A stretch of 62,925 nt of DNA from DTU089 sp964421815. Lineage in GTDB: Bacteria; Bacillota; Clostridia; Oscillospirales; Acutalibacteraceae. Location: assembly GCA_964421815.1 (NCBI GenBank), contig CAYQYT010000013.1:1-62925 (forward strand). Direction: 5' to 3'. The stretch's first letter is position 1, and each line of letters opens with the position of its first letter. Below, in pieces: positions 27,985 through 37,184 of this stretch. Both the position numbers and the translations under genes were made by a program. The notes under the pieces are model-generated. The model searched no databases, was not told the origin of the DNA, and saw only the letters and a program-made list of their open reading frames with translations.

Positions 27985-30900
27985 TTAATACTTGTCTTTT
28001 ATTTTAAGACCCGATCTATAACCGCTTGTATAGGAGCCGTAATAAGCCCTTACGGTGTAATAGTATGTTTTACCCTTTTTGGCACTCTTATCAAGGTAAC
28101 TTACCTTTGAATTACCTTTAACCGTTGCTATTTTTTTGTATTCGCCGGAACCTGTCTTGCGATATACATAGTAGCCCGACGCACCGGAAACCTTATTCCA
28201 TTTGAATGTTACACCTCTTTTTGAACTGCTGACACTCGAAAGTTTGGGTGCGGAAATGAACCTTATTTTAACACCGTCTGTATTATAACCTGAAGATATG
28301 CTATCTTTATAGGCTCTTACGGTATATTTATAGGTCGTTCCGTTTTTAACCGATTTATCGGTATAAGATGTGCTGCTGGTTGTTGCAATTTTTTTCCAAC
28401 TCTTTGCGGAACCTGCTTTTCTGTAAACAGAATACTTCTTTGCACCGGTAATCTTTTTCCAGGAAATCTTTGTACCGCTTGAAGTGTTGGAAACCTTGGA
28501 TACGGGAGCGGCAAGGTAGTTAACTGACTTGCACACATCGTTGAAGTGTGCATCACTATGATATGATTTGCTTGTGCTACCCACAGATTTTACTGCATAA
28601 TAATACTTGGTATTGCTCTTGGCAGTTTTATCAAGGTATGAGGTTGATTTAGATGAACCCAAATAAGTCCATTTCTTTTCCGAACTTGTTCTGCGATACA
28701 CATAGTAGCTTGGAGCGCCGGTCTTGCCCCAAGAAATCTTTACACCGCCATAAGCATTTGTTACACTTGAAATCTTGGGCGTTGCAAAATATTGAATTGA
28801 CCAACCTGTACTGTTGTAGGGAGTATATTCTTCGCCGTCATAACCCTTTACCGTGTAAATATATTTTGTACCGCTTACAACGGTTTTATCTTTATAAGAT
28901 GTGGCTGTTATGGGCTCTTTTGTAAGCACTGTCCACTTTGTGTCGCCCGATTTCTTACGGTAAACGATATAGGAGTCGGCACTGCTTAACTCTGTCCAAC
29001 GGAACGTAACCTGACCTATACCGTTATCAAGGCTTGTTTTAACCGGTGCCGCAAGATGATAGATATTGCTAAGTGCTTTGGTACTTGTTGTTTCACCGCA
29101 AACTGCTTCAACTGCAAAATAGTTAATTCTTCCGTCATAACCATTGCTGAATATATAACTTGTGGAAGTTACACTGCCTACAACTTCAAGTTTTTCCTCT
29201 TTACTTGATGTGCCGCCGTAATAAATTATATATTTTTCCGCACCGGGAACGGAATTCCATTTAAGCTGAATACCGCTGTATGTGTTTGCAATTTTCACTT
29301 TCGGTTCTTCAAGACGGCACGCAAGTGACGAGGAAGTAATTCCGCTGAAAACATCTTCGTGAACCGCCTGAACACCGTAAACATACTGAACACCTGAAAC
29401 GGCGGCAGAATCAACATAAACAAGATTGTTACCGTTGGCAAGAGTACCTATCGGCGCACCGAACTGTCCGCCGGAAACTCTTCTGTAAATATTATAATAA
29501 TCCGCTCCGTTTACCTTTTCAATTTTAATCTCCATTCCCTTGGAGCCGTTTTTAACTTCTGCAATTTTCGGAGCATCCAAATAATATACGGAGTTTGAGG
29601 AATTTGAGATGTTTGTTTCCAGATTTCCTGACTTTGTTTTTACGGCATATGTGTATGCATTGCCGCTTCTTACTGATGTATCCGTATATTTAGTTTCGGA
29701 AGCCTTAACGGTTGCAATCTCAAACCAGTTACTGCTGCTATTGTCGCGACGCAAAACTACATAATTCTCCGCAAGTTCAACAGCTGCCCAACTTACTGTA
29801 ACTCCATCACTGCCGGAAGCGGCAACAACCTTGGTTGTAATGGGGAGTTTCACTAAGTCAAAACCATCTTTTCCGCGGACACTGCCTACACCGTTTTCCA
29901 TAACCGAACGAACCTGATAGGAGTAGGAATTACCGTCTTCAACATCCGCATCGGTATATCCGGGGAGCTGTACCGTGGCTATATAAGCGTAGCCGTCTTC
30001 ACCTGTCGCTTTTCTGTATATCTCATAGTTTGCCGCACCGTCAACAGCCTGCCAGTTAATTACAATGTCATTGTAATTCAACTGATATTCAAGTATAACC
30101 GCGTTGGCAATGAATGTGATTTGTCTGGGATCAACGGAGGTTTCCGCAATATAACCTTTTTCGTGATGCGCCTTTATGGTATATGAGTATGTAACAGCAC
30201 TTGTGAGAGGCTCATCCTCATAGGATGTTTCGGTTGTATCGGCAATTTTCTTCCATGCTGTGTCACCATCTGCTTTTCTGTAAACGGAGTAACTCTCAGC
30301 ATTGGTAAGAGCACCCCATGAAATCAGGGCACCTCTTTCCGTGAGTGCTGAACCGATTTCGGTAATTGTACCGAAATTCATTCCCACAAGACCTGTTTTG
30401 TCATATTCTCTCACACCGTACCTGTTGGCTGACTCTACCGAATAATAATACTCTATTCCCTCTTGAATATCTTCATCATTATACTCGGTAACACCTGAAG
30501 CTACGGTCTTGTATAATTCCCACTCGGTATTTTCGGTTCTTCTGTAAATATTGTACTGTTCGGCTCCTGCTACCGCTGTCCAGGTGAATTTAAGACCTGT
30601 TTCGGTTGATGCAACTTCCAAATTTTTTGCAGGGTTGAGAGTAAAGAAAGAATCGCTGTAAATCAGTTGAGGGCCGTCCGCACGTTTAATATCGTTGCTG
30701 TCGTCTTCATCTTCAGTGATGTATTCTTCGCAGTAGAACTTAACCTCTGTAATCGGTCTTTCCTCACTTATTACATTAAACTTAATTTTTATAAAGGATT
30801 TACCGTTTTCGCCGATATCCACACCGTTGGGATTCATATAAGCTACGGAATAATCGTCGTTTCCGTCACAGGTTATTCCTTTTTCATAGTAGCCGGATAC

Positions 30901-31185
30901 ATCCGCTACAAAATCGCCGTAGTTGTTTCTTGTTCCCGTGGGACCGCTTTCGGAGGAAACCTCTAAAACGGCATTATCAAAATCTGCTTTGATAATAGCA
31001 CCAATCAAATTTTGCTGATTGGGCATAAGAGAAATCGTATAGGTTATTGTATCATTTTCAAAATCTGTCTTTTCAACGGAAAAAATATTACTCGTCTGTC
31101 CCAATGCATACACCTGGGCTGCAGTTGCAGAAAAAACAGATAAACACATTACCATGCAAAGAAGTAATGATATAACTCTTTTCAA
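27985..31185 (-). CDS. Secreted cohesin-like/FN3 repeat protein, 10 repeats
   Basis: The middle of three tandem paralogs, 1,066 residues. The signal peptide MKRVISLLLCMVMCLSVFSA is followed by a cohesin-like domain (about 30-170: LIGAIIKADFDNAVLEVSSE ... EERPITEVKFYCEEYI). Ten FN3-like repeats with the same YRK/Y-x-D/YxYxV pattern follow, ending in SGLKIKDKY. Repeats near the C-terminus are the most alike between paralogs, while the N-terminal ones have diverged. The gene starts after AGGAGG and only 20 bases after the stop of the first paralog, so they share a transcript. No anchoring motif is visible; retention on the cell could depend on the conserved last repeat (inference). Confidence 0.85.
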   Translation of the reverse strand: MKRVISLLLCMVMCLSVFSATAAQVYALGQTSNIFSVEKTDFENDTITYTISLMPNQQNLIGAIIKADFDNAVLEVSSESGPTGTRNNYGDFVADVSGYYEKGITCDGNDDYSVAYMNPNGVDIGENGKSFIKIKFNVISEERPITEVKFYCEEYITEDEDDSNDIKRADGPQLIYSDSFFTLNPAKNLEVASTETGLKFTWTAVAGAEQYNIYRRTENTEWELYKTVASGVTEYNDEDIQEGIEYYYSVESANRYGVREYDKTGLVGMNFGTITEIGSALTERGALISWGALTNAESYSVYRKADGDTAWKKIADTTETSYEDEPLTSAVTYSYTIKAHHEKGYIAETSVDPRQITFIANAVILEYQLNYNDIVINWQAVDGAANYEIYRKATGEDGYAYIATVQLPGYTDADVEDGNSYSYQVRSVMENGVGSVRGKDGFDLVKLPITTKVVAASGSDGVTVSWAAVELAENYVVLRRDNSSSNWFEIATVKASETKYTDTSVRSGNAYTYAVKTKSGNLETNISNSSNSVYYLDAPKIAEVKNGSKGMEIKIEKVNGADYYNIYRRVSGGQFGAPIGTLANGNNLVYVDSAAVSGVQYVYGVQAVHEDVFSGITSSSLACRLEEPKVKIANTYSGIQLKWNSVPGAEKYIIYYGGTSSKEEKLEVVGSVTSTSYIFSNGYDGRINYFAVEAVCGETTSTKALSNIYHLAAPVKTSLDNGIGQVTFRWTELSSADSYIVYRKKSGDTKWTVLTKEPITATSYKDKTVVSGTKYIYTVKGYDGEEYTPYNSTGWSIQYFATPKISSVTNAYGGVKISWGKTGAPSYYVYRRTSSEKKWTYLGSSKSTSYLDKTAKSNTKYYYAVKSVGSTSKSYHSDAHFNDVCKSVNYLAAPVSKVSNTSSGTKISWKKITGAKKYSVYRKAGSAKSWKKIATTSSTSYTDKSVKNGTTYKYTVRAYKDSISSGYNTDGVKIRFISAPKLSSVSSSKRGVTFKWNKVSGASGYYVYRKTGSGEYKKIATVKGNSKVSYLDKSAKKGKTYYYTVRAYYGSYTSGYRSGLKIKDKY

Positions 31186-31205
31186 ATCAGTTCCTCCTTA
31201 GGATA

Positions 31206-33086
31206 TCAATATTTATCCTTAATTGTAAGGGTGTTTTTATAGCTGCTCTTATAACTGCCGGATGTTGCCTTCACTCTGTAAGAATAGGTTTTGCCTTTTT
31301 TTGCAGATTTGTCAACATATTTAACAGTATTTTTCCCCGAGAGGGTCGCAAGTTTTTTATAACTGCCCGAACCCTCTTTTCTGTAAACGATATAGCCGGA
31401 TGCACCCGTAACAGATTTCCAGTTAACCTTTACACCGCTCTTACTGCTGCTAACACTACTGAGCGTAGGAGCGGAAAGGAATTTAATTGTCTTACATGAT
31501 GTACTTCCCCATCTTGACTGTACCGAACTGTTGAATGCCTTTATACAGTACTTGTAAGTTGTTCCGCTTTTTACATTTTTGTCCGTATATGAACTACCGC
31601 TTGTTGTGGCAATTTTGCTCCAGGATTTTGCACTTCCTGCCTTGCGGTAAACGTCATACTTAGTGGCACCGTCAACCTTACCCCAAGAAACCTTTACACC
31701 CGATGAAGTGTTTTTAAGGCTTACCTCGGGAGTTTTAAGATAATTTATTCCGTGTGAGTCATAAGCACTTGCGGATGAGCCGTTTATGGCCTTAACCCTA
31801 TAATAGAGATATTTGCCGCTGGGAGCCGAAGTGTCTGTGTAAGAAGTTGTGCTTGCGGATGCATTCTTAACCGTTACCCAGGAGCCGCCCTTAACCTTTC
31901 TGTAAACCTTATAACCTGCGGCACCGGAAACCTTTGACCAGGAAATCTTAACACCTGTAACGGTTGCTTCCACGGAAAAGTCGGGATTTGCCATGCAAAC
32001 AATTGTTTTTGTTGAATACAATCCGTTATAATAGCCGCTTGAATAAGCACGTGCGGCATATTCATAAGTCTTACCCTTTTTCACGGATTTGTCGGTATAT
32101 TTCAAAGCAGTACTTGCACTGCCCATGGATGCCCAATCGCTCTTTGTACCGTTAGAGTTAACGGTTCTTCTGAAAAGTTTGTAACTTGTGGCTCCGGAAA
32201 CCTTTGACCATGACACCTCAATTTTGCCGTCATTGTTTTTTACGGTAAGATTTGAAGGTGCAACCACACGTTTAATTTTACAGTCGGTTCTGTTGTAATT
32301 TATATTGTTGCCGGCTTCGTTGGCTGCTCTGACAGCGTAGATGTAAGTCTTACCATTCGAAACCCCTGTATCTGTATAGCTTGTAGTCGAACCGCTTGTT
32401 GTTCTGTAAATTTCAGAAAAACTGCCCGTAGTTTTTCTGTAAACGATGTATTCGTCCGCGCCCGTTGTAGCTTTCCATGAAATCTTAATACCCTTTTGGT
32501 CGTTGTAAACGGAAACACCCTTAACTTCGCCCAGGGTAATATCTGTTTTTGAACAAATAAGTTTAGAACTTCCGTTAGGAATATTATTCTCGGGAGTGGT
32601 GTAGTTAAAGAATTCATAGCAATAGAACTCAACGTCAGTTTTAGGACGATCTTTGCCGGTTACCTTAAATGTAAAGGTCATATACGCTTTGTTGGATGAA
32701 CCCGATTTATAATCAACATCCTGACCATAAACATGGGCTATTGAAATTCTGTCAGAGTAACCCTCCATAACACCGCACACGTATTCGCCGCTGATGTTCG
32801 GACGAATTCCGCCGTCACCGTCGCTTACCATACATGCCCCGTATGTCGGGTCATTTTCATCAATTACCGGTGTCAGAACTGCGGGATCAAATTTAGCATA
32901 GATAACCGCTCCTGACAAAGTCATGTTCTTGTTAAGATAAACTGTGTATGTAAGTTTATCGTTTTTCAGATTGCTTGTAACGGTGAACATATCCTTTGCA
33001 TCTGCCGCAGAAGCGACAACACCCAAACAGGAAAACACCGATATCAGCATTGCGAGGCATAACACCAAAGAGATACTTTTTTTCAT
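31206..33086 (-). CDS. Secreted cohesin-like/FN3 repeat protein, 5 repeats
   Basis: First and shortest member of the three-gene set, 626 residues. The signal peptide MKKSISLVLCLAMLISVFSC leads to ASAAD. A cohesin-like domain follows (LSGAVIYAKFDPAVLTPV ... GKDRPKTDVEFYCYEFF, about 55-165). Five FN3-like repeats then end in LTIKDKY, matching the termini of both paralogs. The cohesin-like call rests on the pattern G-A-(I/V)-x-x-x-(F/Y)-D-x-x-V-L and a closing F-x-V-x-x-x-x-R-P strand. RBS GGAAGAAAAG precedes the ATG. The divergent intergenic region to 33418 holds its promoter, which I could not fix to one site. Confidence 0.85.
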   Translation of the reverse strand: MKKSISLVLCLAMLISVFSCLGVVASAADAKDMFTVTSNLKNDKLTYTVYLNKNMTLSGAVIYAKFDPAVLTPVIDENDPTYGACMVSDGDGGIRPNISGEYVCGVMEGYSDRISIAHVYGQDVDYKSGSSNKAYMTFTFKVTGKDRPKTDVEFYCYEFFNYTTPENNIPNGSSKLICSKTDITLGEVKGVSVYNDQKGIKISWKATTGADEYIVYRKTTGSFSEIYRTTSGSTTSYTDTGVSNGKTYIYAVRAANEAGNNINYNRTDCKIKRVVAPSNLTVKNNDGKIEVSWSKVSGATSYKLFRRTVNSNGTKSDWASMGSASTALKYTDKSVKKGKTYEYAARAYSSGYYNGLYSTKTIVCMANPDFSVEATVTGVKISWSKVSGAAGYKVYRKVKGGSWVTVKNASASTTSYTDTSAPSGKYLYYRVKAINGSSASAYDSHGINYLKTPEVSLKNTSSGVKVSWGKVDGATKYDVYRKAGSAKSWSKIATTSGSSYTDKNVKSGTTYKYCIKAFNSSVQSRWGSTSCKTIKFLSAPTLSSVSSSKSGVKVNWKSVTGASGYIVYRKEGSGSYKKLATLSGKNTVKYVDKSAKKGKTYSYRVKATSGSYKSSYKNTLTIKDKY

Positions 33087-33435
33087 TTTTGTCTTTTCTT
33101 CCTTTCGGTTTGTTAAAAAACAACAATATTTTTGTGAAGCCGTAGGGACAAAAACCGATGTTTCATAAAAAATAGCGGACTGCCCCTACCACACGATTAC
33201 ACACAATAAATATACCATAAAACCCCTTGCCGTGTCAATGAATTAGCCTTTAAATAAAAAGTAAAAATCACCAAACTTACCGAGGTTTTTTTATACACAA
33301 AAAATAAAAATCACAAAGTTTTAAAATTGCGTTAATTTTAGCGAAATATTTTCTTAACAAATACACTTTTGCCATATTGAAATTGAATATTCATTATGCT
33401 AATATTAAAACACAATTGTGGAAAAGAGGTACATT
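33087..33435 (+). promoter_or_regulatory. Divergent intergenic region with promoter of the phosphoesterase
   Basis: About 350 AT-rich bases between divergent genes. On the plus strand TTGCCA (33369-33374), 17-base spacer, CATTAT (33392-33397) is a likely promoter for the gene at 33436. No further gene or clear structured RNA is seen. Confidence 0.5.
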
Positions 33436-34599
33436 ATGAAACCCGTAAGAACATTTATACAACAGAATGCCATAAGGTTTTGGCTGGGTGTGGAAAAGGC
33501 GGTTTACGATATCACCCGCGGTAAGCACGCAAAAAACAGATTTTTGTCCTCCCTTGACATAAACTATGTGGGAAGCAAGGTAAAAATCATCAAAGAAACT
33601 CCCACCTCAACATTTATTGCAAAATACCGCGATGACGGCACCATTGATGACGGGGATTTCAAAATTCTTGCCACTACGGATATGCACATGACCGACGAAT
33701 ACGACCTTAACGACAAAACTCTGCAATTATTTATAAATCAAATTCGCGATGAGAAGCCCGACCTTGTTGTGCTGACCGGGGACTGTATTCTCGGCAAATA
33801 TCAGCAGATTGATGCTATTCAGTTTGCGCAGATGATGGAAAAATTAGGGGTTTATTGGACATACGTTTTCGGCAATCATGAGGCTCGGGAAGAAAAGGAA
33901 TATTTCAAATATCTCATTTTCAAAAGCCTGTCCGACTACCCGCATTGCCTTTCAAAATTCGGAAATCCCGAACTCTTCGGCTACGGAAACTTTATTGTTA
34001 ACATAATGAACTCCGAAAGCGAGCTAAAACAAAGCCTTGTATTCTTCGATTCGGGCAGGGATATGTATGAGAAATATATGAAAAGGGACGGTGTACCCGA
34101 GGAAATTACCGGGGGCTATGACTACATAAAGCCCTCACAAATCAAGTGGTACACCGATGAAATCAATGCTTTGAAAAAAGAATACGGCAAGGTTGAGTCC
34201 ATGCTGTATCTTCACATTCCCATTAACGAATACGATGAGGTTTTCTCCTTAAACGAAAACGGACAGTATGTACCCACGGGCAAGGCGGAAATTCTCTACG
34301 GCAGAATGTACGAAAGTGTCGGCTGCTCCCCCTATAACAGCGGTCTTTTTGCCGCTATGAAGGAAAACGGCTCACAGGCAATTTTCGCAGGACATGACCA
34401 TGTCAATGACTGGGCGGCAATATATGACGGAATTTTACTTGTTTATAACCAATATGCCAGTTACAACGCCTACAACCTGGGCGATTACCACGGCATTTCA
34501 CTTCCTGAGGAAGAGTGGCAGAACGGTGCAACAATCACAACAGTCCACAAGGACGGCTCCATAGATTTACGGCAAAGTTTTAATAATAAGTACCTTTAA
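33436..34599 (+). CDS. Calcineurin-like metallophosphoesterase
   Basis: A 387-residue phosphoesterase. I start at the ATG at 33436 (MKPVRTF), which has AGAGG at the right distance; an in-frame GTG at 33418 lacks one. An N-terminal extension of about 75 residues (RFWLGVEKAVYDITRGKHAK) precedes the catalytic motifs: ILATTDMHMTDEY (D-x-H), VVLTGDCILGKY, YVFGNHEAREE (GNHE), LHIPINEYDE and FAGHDHVND. It is a paralog of the proteins at 11966-13042 and 50028-51140, with the shared QxxWY (IKWYTDEI) and HIP segments. There is no signal peptide, though the N-terminus has a moderately hydrophobic, basic character. Substrate unknown. Confidence 0.82.
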   Translation: MKPVRTFIQQNAIRFWLGVEKAVYDITRGKHAKNRFLSSLDINYVGSKVKIIKETPTSTFIAKYRDDGTIDDGDFKILATTDMHMTDEYDLNDKTLQLFINQIRDEKPDLVVLTGDCILGKYQQIDAIQFAQMMEKLGVYWTYVFGNHEAREEKEYFKYLIFKSLSDYPHCLSKFGNPELFGYGNFIVNIMNSESELKQSLVFFDSGRDMYEKYMKRDGVPEEITGGYDYIKPSQIKWYTDEINALKKEYGKVESMLYLHIPINEYDEVFSLNENGQYVPTGKAEILYGRMYESVGCSPYNSGLFAAMKENGSQAIFAGHDHVNDWAAIYDGILLVYNQYASYNAYNLGDYHGISLPEEEWQNGATITTVHKDGSIDLRQSFNNKYL

Positions 34600-34654
34600 T
34601 CTACGCGTATTCACATCTACGCGAATTCACAAAACGTTCATTAAAAAAAGAAAA

Positions 34655-34818
34655 TTGTTCACATCTTTTTCATACGCAATTAAATAATGTACTGTATAGT
34701 GTAATCAACAGGACGGGAACAAACATTCCCAACTGTTGATTAGTTTTCATTCCTATCTCCTTATTTCCATATTTACCCCTAAGAAAAACCCCCTCGATTT
34801 ATTCGAGGGGGTTTTTCG
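34655..34818 (+). ncRNA. Candidate small structured RNA ending in a strong terminator
   Basis: A candidate only. AATCAACAG (34703-34711) pairs with CTGTTGATT (34733-34741), and inside it GGGAA (34715-34719) pairs with TTCCC (34726-34730). Upstream are promoter-like elements (TTGTTC near 34655, TGTATAGTG near 34693). Downstream, at 34784-34816, is a perfect terminator. The terminator alone could serve the flanking convergent genes, so a separate RNA is uncertain. Confidence 0.25.
34784..34816. terminator. Bidirectional terminator
   Basis: AAAAACCCCCTCGA (34784-34797) pairs perfectly with TCGAGGGGGTTTTT (34803-34816). It ends both the phosphoesterase transcript and the hisS-cyclase-rqcP operon. 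Confidence 0.9.
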
Positions 34819-34829
34819 TTATTTCGTGT

Positions 34830-35072
34830 TTAATTTACAACTTCATACATATTGGCGGCTTCGTCTTTTTTTGCATACTCGTTAACGGAAAGAACCTTAT
34901 ATTTTGTAAGGTTGCTACCCATTTGAATTGCAATAACGTCGCCGACTTTTACATCATAGGACGCTCTCGCTATTTTTCCGTTAACCTCAACGTGCTTTGC
35001 ATCGCAAACCTCGTTGGCAACGGTACGGCGTTTTATGATTCTTGATACTTTCAAATATTTATCTAATCGCAT
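34830..35072 (-). CDS. rqcP: S4-domain RNA-binding protein RqcP (YabO/Hsp15-like)
   Basis: An 80-residue S4 protein starting MRLDKYLKVSRIIKRRTVAN, the hallmark of RqcP/YabO, the Hsp15 homolog of Gram-positive bacteria. In Bacillus it stabilises tRNA on obstructed 50S subunits during ribosome quality control (alanine tailing with RqcH). The rest of the S4 fold is visible (VNGKIARASYDVKVGDVI). I start at 35072, where AAGGAGC is well spaced; an upstream in-frame ATG at 35087 would add MKGAF and overlaps that RBS. It is the last gene of hisS-cyclase-rqcP. Linkage to a tRNA synthetase gene suits a translation role. Confidence 0.88.
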   Translation of the reverse strand: MRLDKYLKVSRIIKRRTVANEVCDAKHVEVNGKIARASYDVKVGDVIAIQMGSNLTKYKVLSVNEYAKKDEAANMYEVVN

Positions 35073-35087
35073 AAATGCTCCTTTCAA

Positions 35088-35696
35088 TTACCTTGAGCCG
35101 CTCCAGAACAAATGCTCCTTAACCAACACGGCTCTCAAAGGTGCCGCCTCAACCCCCGAGATTTTAAGGGGCTGTGCCATAAGAAAATATCTTCCGGGTT
35201 CAACTTCGGACAGGTCAAGCCCTTCTATTATGGGAACATTTTCGGAAAGAAGTGCGCGGTGAACGGACTCGTTTGAACCGCTGACGCCTATTGTTTGGGA
35301 ATCCGTTCCTACAAGTTTTATTCCCGAATCCGCAATATAATACGCGCTGCTGTCCATTAAATGAGAAAGTCCGTTTCCCTTTATCAGCAATCTTTCGCAA
35401 TCTCTCCAAGGGAAATGCTCCTCGGCAAAAGCACCGGTTATGGGTCCGGGAGGGGTTTCCACCACAAGACATTCGCCGATGAACAAATCCAAAGGCAATG
35501 TCCCCATTGCACCTGCACCGTCAATAAAATGCAATGGTGCATCCACATGTGTTGCAGTATGCAAACAAGTATAAACCGCGTTAAGATTACAGTTTTCCCC
35601 CGCCCTGATGCTTTTAATATTGTCTATATAGCACTCCGGGTCACCCGGGTAAACGGGAGTTTTTAACAAATCTCTCGAAATATCAATTATTTCCAT
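35088..35696 (-). CDS. Cyclase/kynurenine formamidase-like metal hydrolase
   Basis: A 202-residue member of the cyclase family (PF04199), Mn/Zn-dependent amidohydrolases that include kynurenine formamidase and isatin hydrolase. The metal motif HxxTHxD appears as HTATHVDAPLHF (about 47-58), with PVYPGDPE near the N-terminus and a later LLIKGNG segment. It lies 10 bases after hisS and directly before rqcP, so it is part of a translation-linked operon by position, not by function. No tryptophan-degradation genes are nearby, so the substrate is unknown. Confidence 0.82.
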   Translation of the reverse strand: MEIIDISRDLLKTPVYPGDPECYIDNIKSIRAGENCNLNAVYTCLHTATHVDAPLHFIDGAGAMGTLPLDLFIGECLVVETPPGPITGAFAEEHFPWRDCERLLIKGNGLSHLMDSSAYYIADSGIKLVGTDSQTIGVSGSNESVHRALLSENVPIIEGLDLSEVEPGRYFLMAQPLKISGVEAAPLRAVLVKEHLFWSGSR

Positions 35697-35706
35697 ATTG
35701 CACCTT

Positions 35707-37053
35707 TTACTTTAAAAGATTATTTATATCAACCTGAGTAAGAGTTGAAAAATCCGCATTTTCAAAGGCGGCAACAGCCTGATTCATATATGCTCTTTCA
35801 AAAGCATCCCCGAATTCCGTAAGTGAAACCTGGGTTTCGCTTCCGTCAGCCATACATTTCAGTTTTGCCGTATTTGACTGAAGCTCGTTATCACCTATAA
35901 CAACGGTGAATTCCGAACCTATTTTATTGGCATATTTCATCTGTGCTTTAATTGAACGTCCCACGGTGTCAATATTAACACTGTAACCTTGAGCACGTAA
36001 ATCCGCGGAAAGTTCAACTGCTTTGAGAACTGCGTCCTCCCCTGCGGAAACAACGGACAAATTGCATTTGGGTGCTTCAGGGAAAGGAACACCGCTTTCC
36101 TCCATAGCCATCAGTAGTCTTTCAAGACCTATGGCAAGTCCGCAAGCAGGAAGTGAATTACCGCCCAACTCCTCCACAAGACCGTCATATCTGCCGCCGC
36201 CGCAAAGCACAAGGCCCTTTGTTTTTTCATGTTGCGAAACAAATTCAAAAACAGTTCTTGTGTAGTAATCAAGACCGCGCACAATCTTAGGATTTATTGT
36301 ATAGGCAATACCCATAGAATCCAGATATTTCTGCAGTTTTTCAAAATGATCACGACAGTCGTCGCAAATGTAGTCGAGAACAACGGGGGCACCCTCTGCA
36401 ATTTTTGAACAAACAGGGCTTTTGCAGTCAAGAATTCTCATAGGATTTCTGTCAAGACGTGAAAGACAGGTTTCACAAAGTTCATCCTTGTGTTTTTCAA
36501 AATACTCCTTCAGAGCCGACTGATATTTCTTTCTGCATTCCGGACAACCGATGGAATTGATTTCAAGAGTATATTCCTCAAGTCCCAGATATGCAAAATA
36601 ACTGTTAGCAAGGGCGATAACCTCTGCATCCGCAAGGGGTGAGGCGGCACCGAAGCACTCTATACCGAACTGATGAAATTCACGAAGCCTACCCGCCTGG
36701 GGTTTTTCATAGCGGTAGCAAGAAGTAAGATAGCACACTTTTTGAGGGAGTGGTTCATTGAAAAGCCCGTGCTCAAGGAATGCACGGACCGCACCCGCCG
36801 TTCCCTCGGGACGCAGGGTGATAGATCGTTCCCCCTTATCGTTAAAGGTGTACATTTCCTTTTGAACAACATCGGTAGTTTCACCTACCGAGCGGTCAAA
36901 AAGTTCCGTATATTCAAAAACGGGAGTTCTCATTTCGTGAAACCCGTAAGTTTTTGCGGTTTCAAGAGCCGCATTTTCAATATACTGGGATTTGTAACTT
37001 TCGGACGGCAAAGTATCTTTTGTGCCTTTGATTGCTTGAATGTTTACAGCCAT
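35707..37053 (-). CDS. hisS: Histidyl-tRNA synthetase
   Basis: Class II synthetase charging tRNA-His, 448 residues. Motif 1 region: KGTKDTLPSESYK. Motif 2: CYRYEKPQAGRLREFHQFG (about 113-131). The HisRS signature appears as RGLDYYTRTVFEF (about 260-272), and motif 3 as GLAIGLERLLM (about 308-318). The anticodon-binding domain lies at the C-terminus. CPECRKKY, CETC, DCKSPVC and CDDC in the middle suggest an insertion domain with two possible Zn-binding Cys clusters (about 172-235), a feature of some bacterial HisRS. RBS AGGAGA precedes the ATG. It is transcribed from a promoter at 37125-37153 whose start lies inside the upstream mgsA terminator. Confidence 0.95.
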   Translation of the reverse strand: MAVNIQAIKGTKDTLPSESYKSQYIENAALETAKTYGFHEMRTPVFEYTELFDRSVGETTDVVQKEMYTFNDKGERSITLRPEGTAGAVRAFLEHGLFNEPLPQKVCYLTSCYRYEKPQAGRLREFHQFGIECFGAASPLADAEVIALANSYFAYLGLEEYTLEINSIGCPECRKKYQSALKEYFEKHKDELCETCLSRLDRNPMRILDCKSPVCSKIAEGAPVVLDYICDDCRDHFEKLQKYLDSMGIAYTINPKIVRGLDYYTRTVFEFVSQHEKTKGLVLCGGGRYDGLVEELGGNSLPACGLAIGLERLLMAMEESGVPFPEAPKCNLSVVSAGEDAVLKAVELSADLRAQGYSVNIDTVGRSIKAQMKYANKIGSEFTVVIGDNELQSNTAKLKCMADGSETQVSLTEFGDAFERAYMNQAVAAFENADFSTLTQVDINNLLK

Positions 37054-37080
37054 TTTATATCTCCTGAAATTTAAAATACT

Positions 37081-37121
37081 AAATAAAAAACCGGGTAATC
37101 AAGACCAAACTCAATTACCCG
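37081..37121 (-). terminator. Terminator of mgsA, overlapping the hisS transcription start
   Basis: On the minus strand CGGGTAAT (complement of 37114-37121) pairs with ATTACCCG (complement of 37092-37099), followed by GTTTTTTATTT. Confidence 0.75.
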
Positions 37122-37124
37122 ATA

Positions 37125-37153
37125 TTTATACAACAAAACGCGAACAAAATCAA
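37125..37153 (-). promoter_or_regulatory. Promoter of hisS
   Basis: On the minus strand TTGATT (complement of 37148-37153), 17-base spacer, TATAAA (complement of 37125-37130). Expected start near 37118. No T-box is visible in the short leader. Confidence 0.6.
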
Positions 37154-37184
37154 GTCCGTTCAAGAAAAAACAGGTGGAAACCCC

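Noticed and set aside
37054..37184. T-box riboswitch upstream of hisS
   Set aside because: The predicted leader is only about 65 bases and lacks the T-box sequence; the hairpin is explained as the mgsA terminator.
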